Positions 25,312 to 35,729 of a stretch of 64,000 nucleotides of DNA are shown piece after piece. The DNA comes from Brucella pecoris. Lineage in GTDB: Bacteria > Pseudomonadota > Alphaproteobacteria > Rhizobiales > Rhizobiaceae. The notes beneath the pieces were generated by a model that did no database searches, was not told where the DNA came from, and saw only the letters and a program-made list of their open reading frames with translations. The DNA lies in NCBI RefSeq assembly GCF_006376675.1, contig NZ_VEWK01000009.1, positions 1 to 64,000 of the forward strand. Reading direction: 5' to 3'. The position numbers and the translations under genes were made by a program. Numbering within the stretch: position 1 is the first letter of the stretch; each line of letters begins with the position of its first letter.

Positions 25312-26925
25312 ATGACCAGTTATTATCTGGGCGTCGATGTCGGCACCGGTAGTGCCCGCGCCGGTCTGTTTGACGCCAGCGGTACCATGCTTGCTTCGGC
25401 CAAGCGCGATATCACCATCTGGCGCGAAGCCGGCAGCGTTGTCGAGCAGTCGAGCGCCAATATCTGGCAGGCCGTGTGCGAAAGCGTGCGCGAAGCAGTC
25501 AGGATTGCCGGTGTCAATTCGGCCGACATTGCCGGTATTGGCTATGACGCGACATGCTCGCTGGTCGTATTGGGTGAGGGGGGCAAGCCGCTTGCCGTAG
25601 GGCCATCCAACGATCCTGAGCGCGATATCATCGTGTGGATGGATCATCGCGCCGTCGAACAGGCAGAGCGGATCAACGCGACCAACGCCAAGGTACTTGA
25701 CTATGTTGGCGGCACCATTTCTCCCGAGATGGAAACGCCGAAGTTGTTGTGGCTGAAGGAAAATAAGGCGGAAACGTTCGCCGCTGCCTGGCAGTTTTTC
25801 GACCTCACCGATTTTCTCACATGGAAATCCTGCGGCAGTCTTGCCCGCTCGGCCTGCACTGTTACCTGCAAATGGACTTATCTCAGTCATGAAAAGCGCT
25901 GGGACGAGGCTTATTTCCGTGAAGTCGGCCTTGGCGAATTGGCGGATGAAAGTTTCGTTCGCATCGGTACTGACGTTCGCGCGGGTGGCGAGAAACTTGG
26001 CGGTTTGAGCGAACAGGCTGCGACAGAACTTGGCCTGATGCCGGGGACAGCAATTGCCGCCGGATTGATCGACGCTCATGCAGGCGGTATAGGCACTGTC
26101 GGAGCGCGTGGTTCGGAAGGCCGGATATTATCACGCATGGCCTATGTGTTCGGCACGTCGGCCTGCACCATGACCACCACCGAACAGCCGGTCTTTGTGG
26201 ATGGTGTCTGGGGTCCGTATTATTCCGCGATGGTGCCGGGTCTGTGGCTCAACGAGGGTGGCCAGTCGGCAGCGGGTGCTGCTATTGATCACCTGATCCA
26301 CATGCATCCTTTTGCGATCGAAGCCGAAAAGATGGCGGTAGCTCAAGGCATGGGTTTGGCTGACGGTCTTGCAGCCGAAGTCGAGGCTAGAGGGGGTGTT
26401 GAAAATGCGGCTGCCATCATCGGTGACATTCATGTTGTGCCGGAGTTCCTCGGCAATCGTGCACCGTTCGCCGATCCCGATGCGCGCGCGATCATTGCCG
26501 GGCTGGACCTTGATGCCGGAATCGACAGCCTGACGGCGCTTTATCTCGCTGGGCTGTGCGGCCTTGGCTATGGTGCGCGACAGATCGTCGAGGCGCAGAA
26601 GGCAAAGGGCATCGTGACAGACACTATCGTCGTCTCGGGCGGAGCAGCGCGTTCGCATCTGGTGCGACAGGTGCTTGCCGACACGACAGGCCTTGTCATC
26701 GCCGCCTCAACGTCGCCGGAACCTGTTCTGCTCGGCTCTGCCATGCTGGGTGCGCTGGCGTCGGGTGCTTACCCTGATCTTGCTTCAGCAATGCTTTCCA
26801 TGTCGGAACTTGGGGAGGTGAACAGGCCCGATGCCGGGCGAGCCAAATGGCACGACAGGCGTTTTGAGGCTTTCACGCTATTGCAAGCAACCGCTCGCAA
26901 AATTCGCTCAACTCAATTGCGCTAG
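25312..26925 (+). CDS. FGGY-family pentulose kinase (D-ribulokinase-like)
   Basis: A 537-residue carbohydrate kinase. The N-terminal phosphate loop 'YYLGVDVGTGSARAGLFD', the 'GIGYDATCSLVVL' strand, 'VWMDHRAVEQAERIN' and the C-terminal adenosine motif 'VVSGGAARSHLVRQVLAD' identify the FGGY pentulose-kinase subgroup. It should phosphorylate D-ribulose to D-ribulose 5-phosphate, completing ribitol catabolism with the dehydrogenase before it. The ATG at 25312 has GGGAG seven bases upstream; an earlier ATG at 25300 has none. Confidence 0.88.
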   Translation: MTSYYLGVDVGTGSARAGLFDASGTMLASAKRDITIWREAGSVVEQSSANIWQAVCESVREAVRIAGVNSADIAGIGYDATCSLVVLGEGGKPLAVGPSNDPERDIIVWMDHRAVEQAERINATNAKVLDYVGGTISPEMETPKLLWLKENKAETFAAAWQFFDLTDFLTWKSCGSLARSACTVTCKWTYLSHEKRWDEAYFREVGLGELADESFVRIGTDVRAGGEKLGGLSEQAATELGLMPGTAIAAGLIDAHAGGIGTVGARGSEGRILSRMAYVFGTSACTMTTTEQPVFVDGVWGPYYSAMVPGLWLNEGGQSAAGAAIDHLIHMHPFAIEAEKMAVAQGMGLADGLAAEVEARGGVENAAAIIGDIHVVPEFLGNRAPFADPDARAIIAGLDLDAGIDSLTALYLAGLCGLGYGARQIVEAQKAKGIVTDTIVVSGGAARSHLVRQVLADTTGLVIAASTSPEPVLLGSAMLGALASGAYPDLASAMLSMSELGEVNRPDAGRAKWHDRRFEAFTLLQATARKIRSTQLR

Positions 26926-27229
26926 ACTGTACGTCGCAAACAGCCAGTCATATGCGTGAAAAAACGTCCGCGGCTATGGCTATGTATGAGATTCTCGCGA
27001 TTGACGATGACAGTCTCTGCTTTTGCTTCCGCGCCAGAGACGAATGTGGTGGAACGGCTGATCTTTGTCTTGCCGGTTCCGCCCCCGATCGGAGATTGAC
27101 TGGAACAAGCTGATAGCAGGTTTCATGAAAGCCTGTTTCAGAATTCGCTTGAAAATATAGCTCACAATTGGGCGTTAGGCTTACCAAATCGGAGCAAAAT
27201 GCGAAGATTGCAACGTTAACGGGTTGTGG
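26926..27229. other. Intergenic stretch between convergent genes
   Basis: About 300 bases between the kinase (plus) and the GFA protein (minus). No convincing frame, RNA or repeat is seen. Confidence 0.5.
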
Positions 27230-27637
27230 CTATTTGCGATCCGGCAAGCGCGAGAAATGTTCCATCGTTTCATCAAGGAGCACCCATTCATGTTTCGATT
27301 GCTCGAATACAGATAGTGTGGGTGTTATAAAAGCCGGATCGGCGAACGAACCGACTGCCACTCCGATCACGGAGGGAGCAGCTTCGGGCAGCCAATAAAC
27401 GGTTGAGCCGCAGTTTGGACAGAAATGCATCCGGACCTTGCGCCCGCTTTCGGCTGTCCGAACGAATTCAGTCGATGTGCCGGAAATTTCAGCGCAATCT
27501 GATGCATAGAAAGCATTAGCGCTGAACGGCGATCCTGTCCGTCGCTGACAGGCGAAGCAGTGACACAGTGCCGTCAATTGTGGTGGCCCATGCGGCGTTA
27601 CTCTAAGATTTCCGCAAGCACATTGAGCATAGGTCAT
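27230..27637 (-). CDS. GFA-family (S-(hydroxymethyl)glutathione synthase-like) zinc protein
   Basis: A 135-residue protein of the glutathione-dependent formaldehyde-activating (CENP-V) fold. The zinc Cys set is complete: 'CACGNLRV', 'CHCFACQRRTGSPFS' and 'HFCPNCGSTVYW'. GGGGAAA precedes the start at 27637. Most family members have no proven activity, so a role in formaldehyde or thiol chemistry is only suggested. It is divergent from the gamma-glutamyltransferase gene, which fits a glutathione theme. Confidence 0.88.
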   Translation of the reverse strand: MTYAQCACGNLRVTPHGPPQLTALCHCFACQRRTGSPFSANAFYASDCAEISGTSTEFVRTAESGRKVRMHFCPNCGSTVYWLPEAAPSVIGVAVGSFADPAFITPTLSVFEQSKHEWVLLDETMEHFSRLPDRK

Positions 27638-27943
27638 GGATTTCCCCTGCATGGTGAGATTGCACCAGTTGAAATGGAATTGGAACACAGCCCGAAGGGG
27701 CATGTGGCTCGGGTGGAAGCTGGTGGAGGCTCTGGCTTTGACGTGCAGTCGTTCGGTGCCAGCCCCATCTTGGGTTTCAGTTGCAACGTTGGCAATATCT
27801 GAACCGAATACTGCATATTATTACCGCTTGAAGTTCTAACCGCAACCTCGATTAAACAGAATTTCTCACGCTTGCTTTTGTGCAAGATATTGCGGACGTT
27901 GTTGCCTGAGCTCCCATTCGGGAGAACACATGGGAGGAAAGAC

Positions 27944-29683
27944 ATGCAGCATTACAGACTGAAATCGCTTTCCCTTGCCGCTGCTATTGCCGTTGCTGGT
28001 CATCTGCCTTCGGCCTACGCGGCATCACCAGCCCCGGCGGAAGGCCAAAACGGCATGGTGGTTACGGCCCAACATCTCGCCTCGCAGATCGGTATTGATG
28101 TGCTGAAGAACGGCGGCAATGCCGTCGATGCGGCTGTCGCGGTCGGCTATGCGCTGGCAGTCGTTTATCCGACTGCGGGCAATCTGGGCGGGGGCGGTTT
28201 TATGACGATCCGCTTCAAGGATGGCAAGAGCACTTTTCTCGATTTTCGCGAACGTGCGCCATTAGCCGCCACCAAGACCATGTATCTGGATAACAATGGT
28301 AATCCCATCGAGGGAGCCAGTACAGAAACTTATCTCGCCATCGGTGTGCCAGGTACGGTGGCCGGCCTCGAGGAAGCACGCGAAAAATATGGCAGTCGCA
28401 AACGCGAGGAGCTGATCGACCCGGCACTGAAACTTGCCAAGGACGGTTTCACGCTCGAGCTGGGTGATATTCTCTCCTTTGCCGATGGCAATGAAAGACT
28501 GGCGAAAGACCCGGCTGCTGCGAAAATCTTCCTGAAAGACGGAAAGCCGCTTGGCTTGGGCGAGAAGCTTGTTCAGCCGGATTTGGCGAAATCGCTTTCG
28601 GCCATTTCGGAAAAGGGCACATCGGCTTTCTACCAGGGCGATATTGCCGATCTGATCGTCAAATCAAGCAAGGAAAATGGCGGCATTCTCGCAAAGGCCG
28701 ATTTTGAACAATACAAGGTCCGTGAGCTGGAACCGGTCAAGTGCAGCTATCGCGGCTATGACATCGTCTCATCGCCGCCGCCTTCTTCCGGTGGGCTGAT
28801 CATCTGCGAAATCCTGAACGTGCTTGAGGGTTATCCGATCTCCTATCTGGGCTACGGCTCGGCAGAAACCACGCGTTTGATGGTGGAAGCGATGCGCCAC
28901 GCCTATGTGGACCGCAACACGGCATTGGGCGACCCCGATTTTATCGATAATCCAATCGAGAAGCTCACCAGCAAGGCCTATGCCGCAGAAATCCGCAGTC
29001 GTATCGATCCTTATCGCGCCGGTGTCAGCGAGGCGCTGAAGCCAGCCGAATTCAAGGAGTCCAACGAAACCACGCATTATTCCATCGTGGACAAGGACGG
29101 CAATGCGGTCGCCGTGACCTATACGCTGAACGGATCGTTCGGCACGGCCAAGGTGGCCGAAGGCACCGGCATTCTCCTCAACAACGAGATGGACGACTTC
29201 ACCATCAAGCCGGGTGTGGCCAATCTCTACGGTCTCATACAGGGTGAAGCCAATGCCATCGAAGCGCGCAAGTCACCGCTTTCCTCGATGAGCCCGACCA
29301 TCGTGTCGAAGGACGGAAAACCATTCATGGTCATAGGCAGCCCCGGCGGTTCGCGCATCATCACGATCACACTTGAGGCGATCATGAATGTCATTGACCA
29401 CGGCATGGACATTCAGGAAGCGATTGACGCTCCGCGCATCCATCACCAGTGGTTGCCTGACCGGGTCTACACGGAGGCGAATGCGCTTTCGCCGGATACG
29501 ATCCGGCTGCTGACCGGCATGGGCTATACCGTCGGTGAGGACCATGACTGGCCGGTCTGGGGTGAGGCGGCAGGCATTCTTGTCGGAGGCAAGGATATGG
29601 CGGCCATCGAAAAGGGCGGCGACAACCGCTATTATGGTGCTATCGACAGCCGTGCCGTCGCTGGCGCTGCCATAGGATACTAA
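27944..29683 (+). CDS. ggt: Gamma-glutamyltransferase
   Basis: A 579-residue exported enzyme that cleaves glutathione and other gamma-glutamyl compounds in the periplasm. The signal peptide ('SLAAAIAVAGHLPSAYA') follows from the start at 27944, which has GGGAGG upstream; the longer frame from 27872 does not. The autoprocessing Thr begins 'TTHYSIVDKDGNAVAVTYTL', the nucleophile of the small subunit. The conserved 'SSMSPTIV' and 'GSPGGSRI' loops are present. Paired with a convergent peptidase T and a peptide-binding protein, it suggests recovery of amino acids from glutathione. Confidence 0.95.
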   Translation: MQHYRLKSLSLAAAIAVAGHLPSAYAASPAPAEGQNGMVVTAQHLASQIGIDVLKNGGNAVDAAVAVGYALAVVYPTAGNLGGGGFMTIRFKDGKSTFLDFRERAPLAATKTMYLDNNGNPIEGASTETYLAIGVPGTVAGLEEAREKYGSRKREELIDPALKLAKDGFTLELGDILSFADGNERLAKDPAAAKIFLKDGKPLGLGEKLVQPDLAKSLSAISEKGTSAFYQGDIADLIVKSSKENGGILAKADFEQYKVRELEPVKCSYRGYDIVSSPPPSSGGLIICEILNVLEGYPISYLGYGSAETTRLMVEAMRHAYVDRNTALGDPDFIDNPIEKLTSKAYAAEIRSRIDPYRAGVSEALKPAEFKESNETTHYSIVDKDGNAVAVTYTLNGSFGTAKVAEGTGILLNNEMDDFTIKPGVANLYGLIQGEANAIEARKSPLSSMSPTIVSKDGKPFMVIGSPGGSRIITITLEAIMNVIDHGMDIQEAIDAPRIHHQWLPDRVYTEANALSPDTIRLLTGMGYTVGEDHDWPVWGEAAGILVGGKDMAAIEKGGDNRYYGAIDSRAVAGAAIGY

Positions 29684-29728
29684 AAAGGAACCACTCTGGC
29701 GGTAGCCGAGGACATAGACAAGAAGCAA

Positions 29729-29753
29729 GGAGACGAGATGACGTCACGTCTCC
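29729..29753. terminator. Possible bidirectional terminator hairpin
   Basis: GGAGACG (29729–29735) pairs with CGTCTCC (29747–29753) between the convergent ggt and pepT genes. There is no T-run, so its strength as a terminator is uncertain. Confidence 0.35.
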
Positions 29754-29775
29754 TCAATGTTCCGTTTGGGTTAGA

Positions 29776-31020
29776 TCAATCAGCGCTTTTGTCGGTGATT
29801 CGTGCTCTCTTCAGTATTTCGATGACCATTTCTGAGGCTTTGTTGAGCGAACCGACCGGCAGAAACTCGTAAATCGAGTGGAAGTTGTGCGCGCCGCAGA
29901 ACAGATTGGGGCATGGCAGTCCTTTTTCCGACAGCACCGCACCGTCATAACCGCCACGCATCGGCAGGGGCGTCGGTGAAACGCCTATGGCCTTCATGGC
30001 CTGAAGGGCAAGCACGACCGGATAACGGTTCTCGCCTTGCAGGCTTTCGGCAGCGTTGCGATAGACGGCCTTGTAGTCCACGTGAACTGTGCCGTCGCCA
30101 TGGAGTTGGTTGAAACTTTGAGCAAGGTTTTCGATAAAGGCACGACGTGCTTCGTAACCGTCCTTCGTGAAATCGCGAATATCGATAATCAGGCTTGTCT
30201 CGGCAACGGTCCCTTGAATGCCCTTGGCCCAATAATAGCCTTCAGTGCCTTCCGTATATTCCGGGCGTTCGCCACCCGGCATCATTGCAATGAATTGCTG
30301 GGCATAGAGAATGGCATTGCGCAGCTTGCCCTTGGCTGACATCGGATGGGCCGGCTGTCCTTTGAAGGTCAGGCGAAATTCGCCTGCGTTCCAGTTCTCA
30401 TACACGATTTCGCCAACCGCACAGCAATCGAGCGTATAGGCGAAATCGGCCTTCAGGGAAGTAACGTCGAGCGCCTTGGCTCCGAGCAGTCCGATTTCTT
30501 CATCAGGAACGAAAACGACCTTGACCGTGCCGTGCTCGATTTCGGGGTGAGTGGTCAGGATCTGCATGGCATGCATGATCTCGGCGATGGCGGATTTGTT
30601 GTCGGCACCCAGCAAGCTGGTGCCGTCCGTCACGATGATCCTGTCCCCGACGTAGCGTTCCAGCTCGGGGAATTCGGCAAGCCGCATGACGGCGCCGGTC
30701 GCTTCATTGAGCAGGATATCCCCACCCTTATAATCGACCACATGAGCGCGGGTGTCGGTCGTATATTCGCTGGACGTATCGAGATGGGCGACCCATGCAA
30801 TCGTCGGATACTGCCGATCGGCATTCAAGACATTGGCAGGCAACGTGCCGACAACGATCGAATGATCGCGCTCTTCAACTTCCATGCCCATGGCGCGCAT
30901 TTCGCTAGCGAGCAGCTTTGCGAGATCGGTTTGTCCCGCGCTCGACGGGAGTTGGCCCGCATTGGGCACAGCGGTGGTGTTGATGCGGGTATAGGCTAGA
31001 AAGCGGTCTACGATATCCAT
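29776..31020 (-). CDS. pepT: Peptidase T (tripeptide aminopeptidase)
   Basis: A 414-residue M20-family dizinc aminopeptidase that releases the N-terminal residue of tripeptides in the cytoplasm. Metal and catalytic motifs are present: 'VAHLDTSSEY' (His, Asp), 'GTSLLGADNKSAIAEIMHA' (bridging Asp), 'VPDEEIGLLGAKAL' (Glu-Glu) and the late 'FCGAHNFHSIYEF' His. I start it at 31020 (Met-Asp-Ile-Val-Asp-Arg), the normal PepT N-terminus. The frame's extra 24 residues up to 31092 lie in a repeat. Confidence 0.94.
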   Translation of the reverse strand: MDIVDRFLAYTRINTTAVPNAGQLPSSAGQTDLAKLLASEMRAMGMEVEERDHSIVVGTLPANVLNADRQYPTIAWVAHLDTSSEYTTDTRAHVVDYKGGDILLNEATGAVMRLAEFPELERYVGDRIIVTDGTSLLGADNKSAIAEIMHAMQILTTHPEIEHGTVKVVFVPDEEIGLLGAKALDVTSLKADFAYTLDCCAVGEIVYENWNAGEFRLTFKGQPAHPMSAKGKLRNAILYAQQFIAMMPGGERPEYTEGTEGYYWAKGIQGTVAETSLIIDIRDFTKDGYEARRAFIENLAQSFNQLHGDGTVHVDYKAVYRNAAESLQGENRYPVVLALQAMKAIGVSPTPLPMRGGYDGAVLSEKGLPCPNLFCGAHNFHSIYEFLPVGSLNKASEMVIEILKRARITDKSAD

Positions 31021-31034
31021 CTTATTGTCTCGGC

Positions 31035-31310
31035 TAGAGCATTTCCAGCAAAAGTGCGAAGCGGTTTTGCGTCGGATAATGCGTAAAAACAAATAGATAG
31101 AGTATTTTCAGCAATTCGGCTTAAATTGAAAATGCTCTATTGGTCAACTTGGCTCGGATTTCATCTGAGCACCAAAAAAGAATAGCGGGCGCTTAGAGCG
31201 CGTTTCGATCTGATTGAATCAGATCGGCGCTCTAAACTTTTCTTTTCAAAGCATAATCTTATCGATCCTCGTTTCACTCCGGTCGGATTATGCTCTATGC
31301 CCGCTACCCG
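31035..31310. repeat. Mosaic of intergenic palindromic repeats
   Basis: A non-coding patchwork typical of Brucella/Ochrobactrum intergenic elements. AGAGCATTT-led sequence at 31036–31090 is followed by a hairpin ATAGAG-T-ATTTTCA...TGAAAAT-G-CTCTAT (about 31096–31140). A second block TTAGAGCGC...GCGCTCTAA (31194–31236) encloses GATCTGATTGAATCAGATC. A third has GCATAATC...GGATTATGC (31251–31293). Such elements fold into RNA hairpins and recur in these genomes. It separates pepT from the peptide-binding protein. Confidence 0.6.
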
Positions 31311-31348
31311 GAATTCATCGCCAGTTGTCGAACCGGCGGGGACGGGGT

Positions 31349-32947
31349 TTATTCCTCGATGTCGACGTCTTCGAACAGATAGCCGCCGAAGGGATCGATG
31401 CGGAAGTCTTTGACTTTCTTGCTGATCGGCTGCTCGACGATCTGATGGGCGATTGTCAGCCAGGGAGCCTGTTCCTTGAAGACGACCTGCGCCTGCTCGT
31501 AGAGCTTGGTGCGTTCTGCCTGATCGGTGGTCAGCTTGGCTGTCTGAATGAGCTTCTCGAAATCCTGATCGCACCAGTTTGCGCGATTGGCGCTGCCGAT
31601 GGCCTGACAGCTCAAAAGTGCTGCGAGGAAATTGTCGGGATCGGCAATGCCGCCGGTCCAGCCAAGCATAACGGCGCCGTCGCGGTCCTTGTCCAGCGAA
31701 CGCTTGAGGTATTCACCCCAGTCGTAGGTGACGATTTCTGCTGTTACGCCCACTTTGGCGAAATCGGACTGAATGAGTTCGGCCGCACGGCGCGCGTTCG
31801 GCATATAGGGCCGCTGCACGGGCATGGCCCAGATTTTCATCTTCAGGTCCTTGACGCCCGCTTCATCGAGCAACTTGCGCGACTGTTCGGGGTCATAAGG
31901 ATCATCCTTGACGTTCTTGTTGTAGCCCCAGACACTTGGCGGCAGCGGATTGACCGAAACGACTGCCGAGCCCAGATAGACTGCATCGATGATCGCAGCC
32001 TTGTTGACCGCCATGTTCAGCGCTTTGCGGACGCGCACATCGTCAAACGGCTTCTGTTGGGTGTTGTATGCGAGGAAGGACAGGTTCAAACCTTCCTTAT
32101 TCAGCATTTCGACGGCCGGGTCTTTCTTCATCTCCGCAATATCGGCAGGGTTGGGAGCGGCAATGACGTGGCACTCGCCCGACTTCAGCTTCTGATAGCG
32201 TACGGCTGCATCCGGCGTGATCGCAAAGATGAGATTGTCGATCTTCTGCTTGCCTGCCCAGTAATCGGGATTGGCCTGATAGCGGATGGCGCTATCTTTC
32301 TGATAGGCGACAAACTGATAGGGGCCGGTTCCGACGGGCTGCTGGCTGAACTCCGCAATGCGGCCTTCCGCGACGAGCTTGTCGGCATATTCCTTGGACT
32401 GAATGACAGCGAATGTCAGCGACAGCGTCGAGATAAAGGTTGCTTCAGGATGCGTCAGCACAAACTTGACGGTATGATCGTCAATCTTTTCGATTTTCTC
32501 GATCAGCGAAGGAAAGGAATAGGCCCCGAATTGCGGCCAGGTGCCTTGGTTGTAGTAAGGATTGTCCTTGTTTCCCTGACGGTCGAACGTGAAGATCACA
32601 TCGTCCGCATTGAATTCACGCGTCGGAGTGAAAAAACTTGTGGTGTGAAACTTCACGCCCTTTCGCAGATGAAACGTATATTCCTTGCCATCGGCAGAAA
32701 CGTCCCAGCTTTCCGCGAGACCGGGTTCCAGCTCCGTTGAGCCGCGCTTGATCTTGATAAGCCCGTTGGAAACATTGCGCGCCGATGCGTCATACACGGC
32801 GCCGGATGTCGTCTGCGCAGCATCGAACATTTCAGGAGATGCCTCGGAGCAATAGATCAATGTCTTGGCAAAGACTTGTCCAACTGCCGTGCTGTTGAGC
32901 GCAGCCGCGACCAGCGCGGCTGAAAATAGTTTTCCGTATGTATTCAT
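31349..32947 (-). CDS. Orphan peptide ABC transporter binding protein (DppA/SBP_bac_5)
   Basis: A 532-residue periplasmic binding protein with a signal peptide ('FSAALVAAALNSTAVGQVFA') and the family-5 pattern: 'LIYCSEASPEMFDAAQTTSG', 'LAESWDVSADGKEYTFHLRK' and 'RKALNMAVNKAAIIDAVYLG'. It closely resembles DppA-type dipeptide/heme binding proteins. No permease or ATPase genes adjoin it, so it must use a transporter encoded elsewhere. Next to pepT and ggt, it may bind di- or tripeptides released in the periplasm. Confidence 0.9.
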   Translation of the reverse strand: MNTYGKLFSAALVAAALNSTAVGQVFAKTLIYCSEASPEMFDAAQTTSGAVYDASARNVSNGLIKIKRGSTELEPGLAESWDVSADGKEYTFHLRKGVKFHTTSFFTPTREFNADDVIFTFDRQGNKDNPYYNQGTWPQFGAYSFPSLIEKIEKIDDHTVKFVLTHPEATFISTLSLTFAVIQSKEYADKLVAEGRIAEFSQQPVGTGPYQFVAYQKDSAIRYQANPDYWAGKQKIDNLIFAITPDAAVRYQKLKSGECHVIAAPNPADIAEMKKDPAVEMLNKEGLNLSFLAYNTQQKPFDDVRVRKALNMAVNKAAIIDAVYLGSAVVSVNPLPPSVWGYNKNVKDDPYDPEQSRKLLDEAGVKDLKMKIWAMPVQRPYMPNARRAAELIQSDFAKVGVTAEIVTYDWGEYLKRSLDKDRDGAVMLGWTGGIADPDNFLAALLSCQAIGSANRANWCDQDFEKLIQTAKLTTDQAERTKLYEQAQVVFKEQAPWLTIAHQIVEQPISKKVKDFRIDPFGGYLFEDVDIEE

Positions 32948-33084
32948 GAGGCTGCATTCCCTTGCTGGCGACGCGACCGACCTTCGGCGGTGTGTTGTTC
33001 AGTATCGACTTTTTCAGATGATTCTAAACAGCGGTGCAGCTTTATATGAGCGCGCAAAGGCTCGTGAAGCAAGCTCAAAAGACC

Positions 33085-34011
33085 CTAGCTCGCGCTGCCC
33101 GTTCCGGGAATTTCGGGGATCATCTGGCGAAGCAGGTTCCGTAAGATCGAACGCACAGCGACGGTGGCTGCCGATTGTTCGCGGTCACGAGGCGTGATCA
33201 GGCGCACCTCACGTACAATGGCGGGGTCCGTCAGGGGGCGGGCCACGATGCCGCGACCACGCAAGGCGGTGAAAGCATAGGCGGGTAGAACTGCGATGCC
33301 AGCATTGACCTCCACCAGTGACAGTACCGTATGAATCTGGTTGGCTTCCATATGCGGTCGAAGTGCCAGTTTTGCCTGTTCGAAGCCGATTTCGGTTAAA
33401 AGCCGGATATTGCTCTTCTGCGTGAGCGTGATGATCGGCTGATTGTCGAGTTCGGACCAGCCGACCTGCTCATATCCGGCGAAGTCGTGATCGGGCGAAA
33501 CGAAAATCATCAGCTGATCGCGTAGTGCCGTCTGGCTTTCAACGTCTGAGTCTTCACCGGAAAAAGTTCCGACGCCCAGATCGCAACGCCCGTTGCGAAC
33601 CTGTTCGATGACGATTTCAGGCCCGACATCCTCGATCTTGATGACGAGGTTGGGGTGTTCATCGGCCACACGGCGAACCAGACGCGGAAGCACTGTCGTG
33701 CACAGCAATGGCGGGGCGGCAATGCTGACCTGACCGCGCCGCAACTTCCCCAGATCGCGCACCACTTCGGCGGCGCGATCAATTTCGGCAAGACCGGCAA
33801 GTGCGCCTTCGGCAAAGGCACGCCCCGCATCGGTCAGGCTGACACGCCGCGTCGTCCGGTCGAACAGACGCGTATCCAGCACCGTCTCCAGATCGCGGAT
33901 GGTGTGGGAAAGATTGGCCTGGGTCGTCCTGACGCGCTCGGCTGCGCGGGAAAAATTTCCCAGTTCGACCACGGCCTGAAAACATTCGATCTGGCGGAGA
34001 GTGGGGCGCAT
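33085..34011 (-). CDS. LysR-family regulator of the HAAO/ABC operon
   Basis: A 308-residue LysR-type protein with the DNA-binding head 'TLRQIECFQAVVELGNFSRA' and a full effector domain ('GQVSIAAPPLLCTTVLPRLV'). It is divergent from the aldolase–HAAO–ABC importer operon at 34137, its most likely target. The effector would be the pathway's substrate or an early intermediate. It shows no special resemblance to the second LysR at 42566. Confidence 0.92.
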   Translation of the reverse strand: MRPTLRQIECFQAVVELGNFSRAAERVRTTQANLSHTIRDLETVLDTRLFDRTTRRVSLTDAGRAFAEGALAGLAEIDRAAEVVRDLGKLRRGQVSIAAPPLLCTTVLPRLVRRVADEHPNLVIKIEDVGPEIVIEQVRNGRCDLGVGTFSGEDSDVESQTALRDQLMIFVSPDHDFAGYEQVGWSELDNQPIITLTQKSNIRLLTEIGFEQAKLALRPHMEANQIHTVLSLVEVNAGIAVLPAYAFTALRGRGIVARPLTDPAIVREVRLITPRDREQSAATVAVRSILRNLLRQMIPEIPGTGSAS

Positions 34012-34037
34012 CGGCTCACTTATGAGTTTTTGTTTAT

Positions 34038-34047
34038 GAATATATTC
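34038..34047. promoter_or_regulatory. Palindrome in the LysR/aldolase intergenic region
   Basis: GAATATATTC, a perfect 10-base palindrome in AT-rich sequence about 27 bases from the LysR start, could be part of the LysR recognition site or promoter. Confidence 0.35.
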
Positions 34048-34136
34048 TACTTACAAGACTTCCCGAATGAAAGAAAGTCAGGCTCGATCAGGAAGACGCG
34101 GGTATGGAGTGACCCGCCCCCGAAGCGAGGATTCCG

Positions 34137-35665
<1,529 letters not shown>

Positions 35666-35670
35666 TAGGC

Positions 35671-35694
35671 ACGCCCGGCAAAACTGCCGGGCGT
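35671..35694 (+). other. Intercistronic hairpin after the dioxygenase gene
   Basis: ACGCCCGGCA-AAAC-TGCCGGGCGT is a perfect 10-bp stem, with outer ATAG/CTAT pairing, and no T-run follows. It could be a partial terminator or an mRNA stabiliser between the enzyme and transport parts of the operon. Confidence 0.6.
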
Positions 35695-35729
35695 CTATGC
35701 AGAAGCATAAAAAGACACGGGGAAATGAA

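Noticed and set aside
24619..26079. A 486-residue minus-strand open frame opposite ribitol dehydrogenase and the kinase
   Set aside because: Shadow frame in GC-rich coding DNA; both plus-strand genes have complete catalytic motifs.
31214..32740. A 508-residue open frame on the plus strand opposite the peptide-binding protein gene
   Set aside because: It is the antisense shadow of 31349–32947, which has a signal peptide and clear family motifs; the plus reading has no such features.
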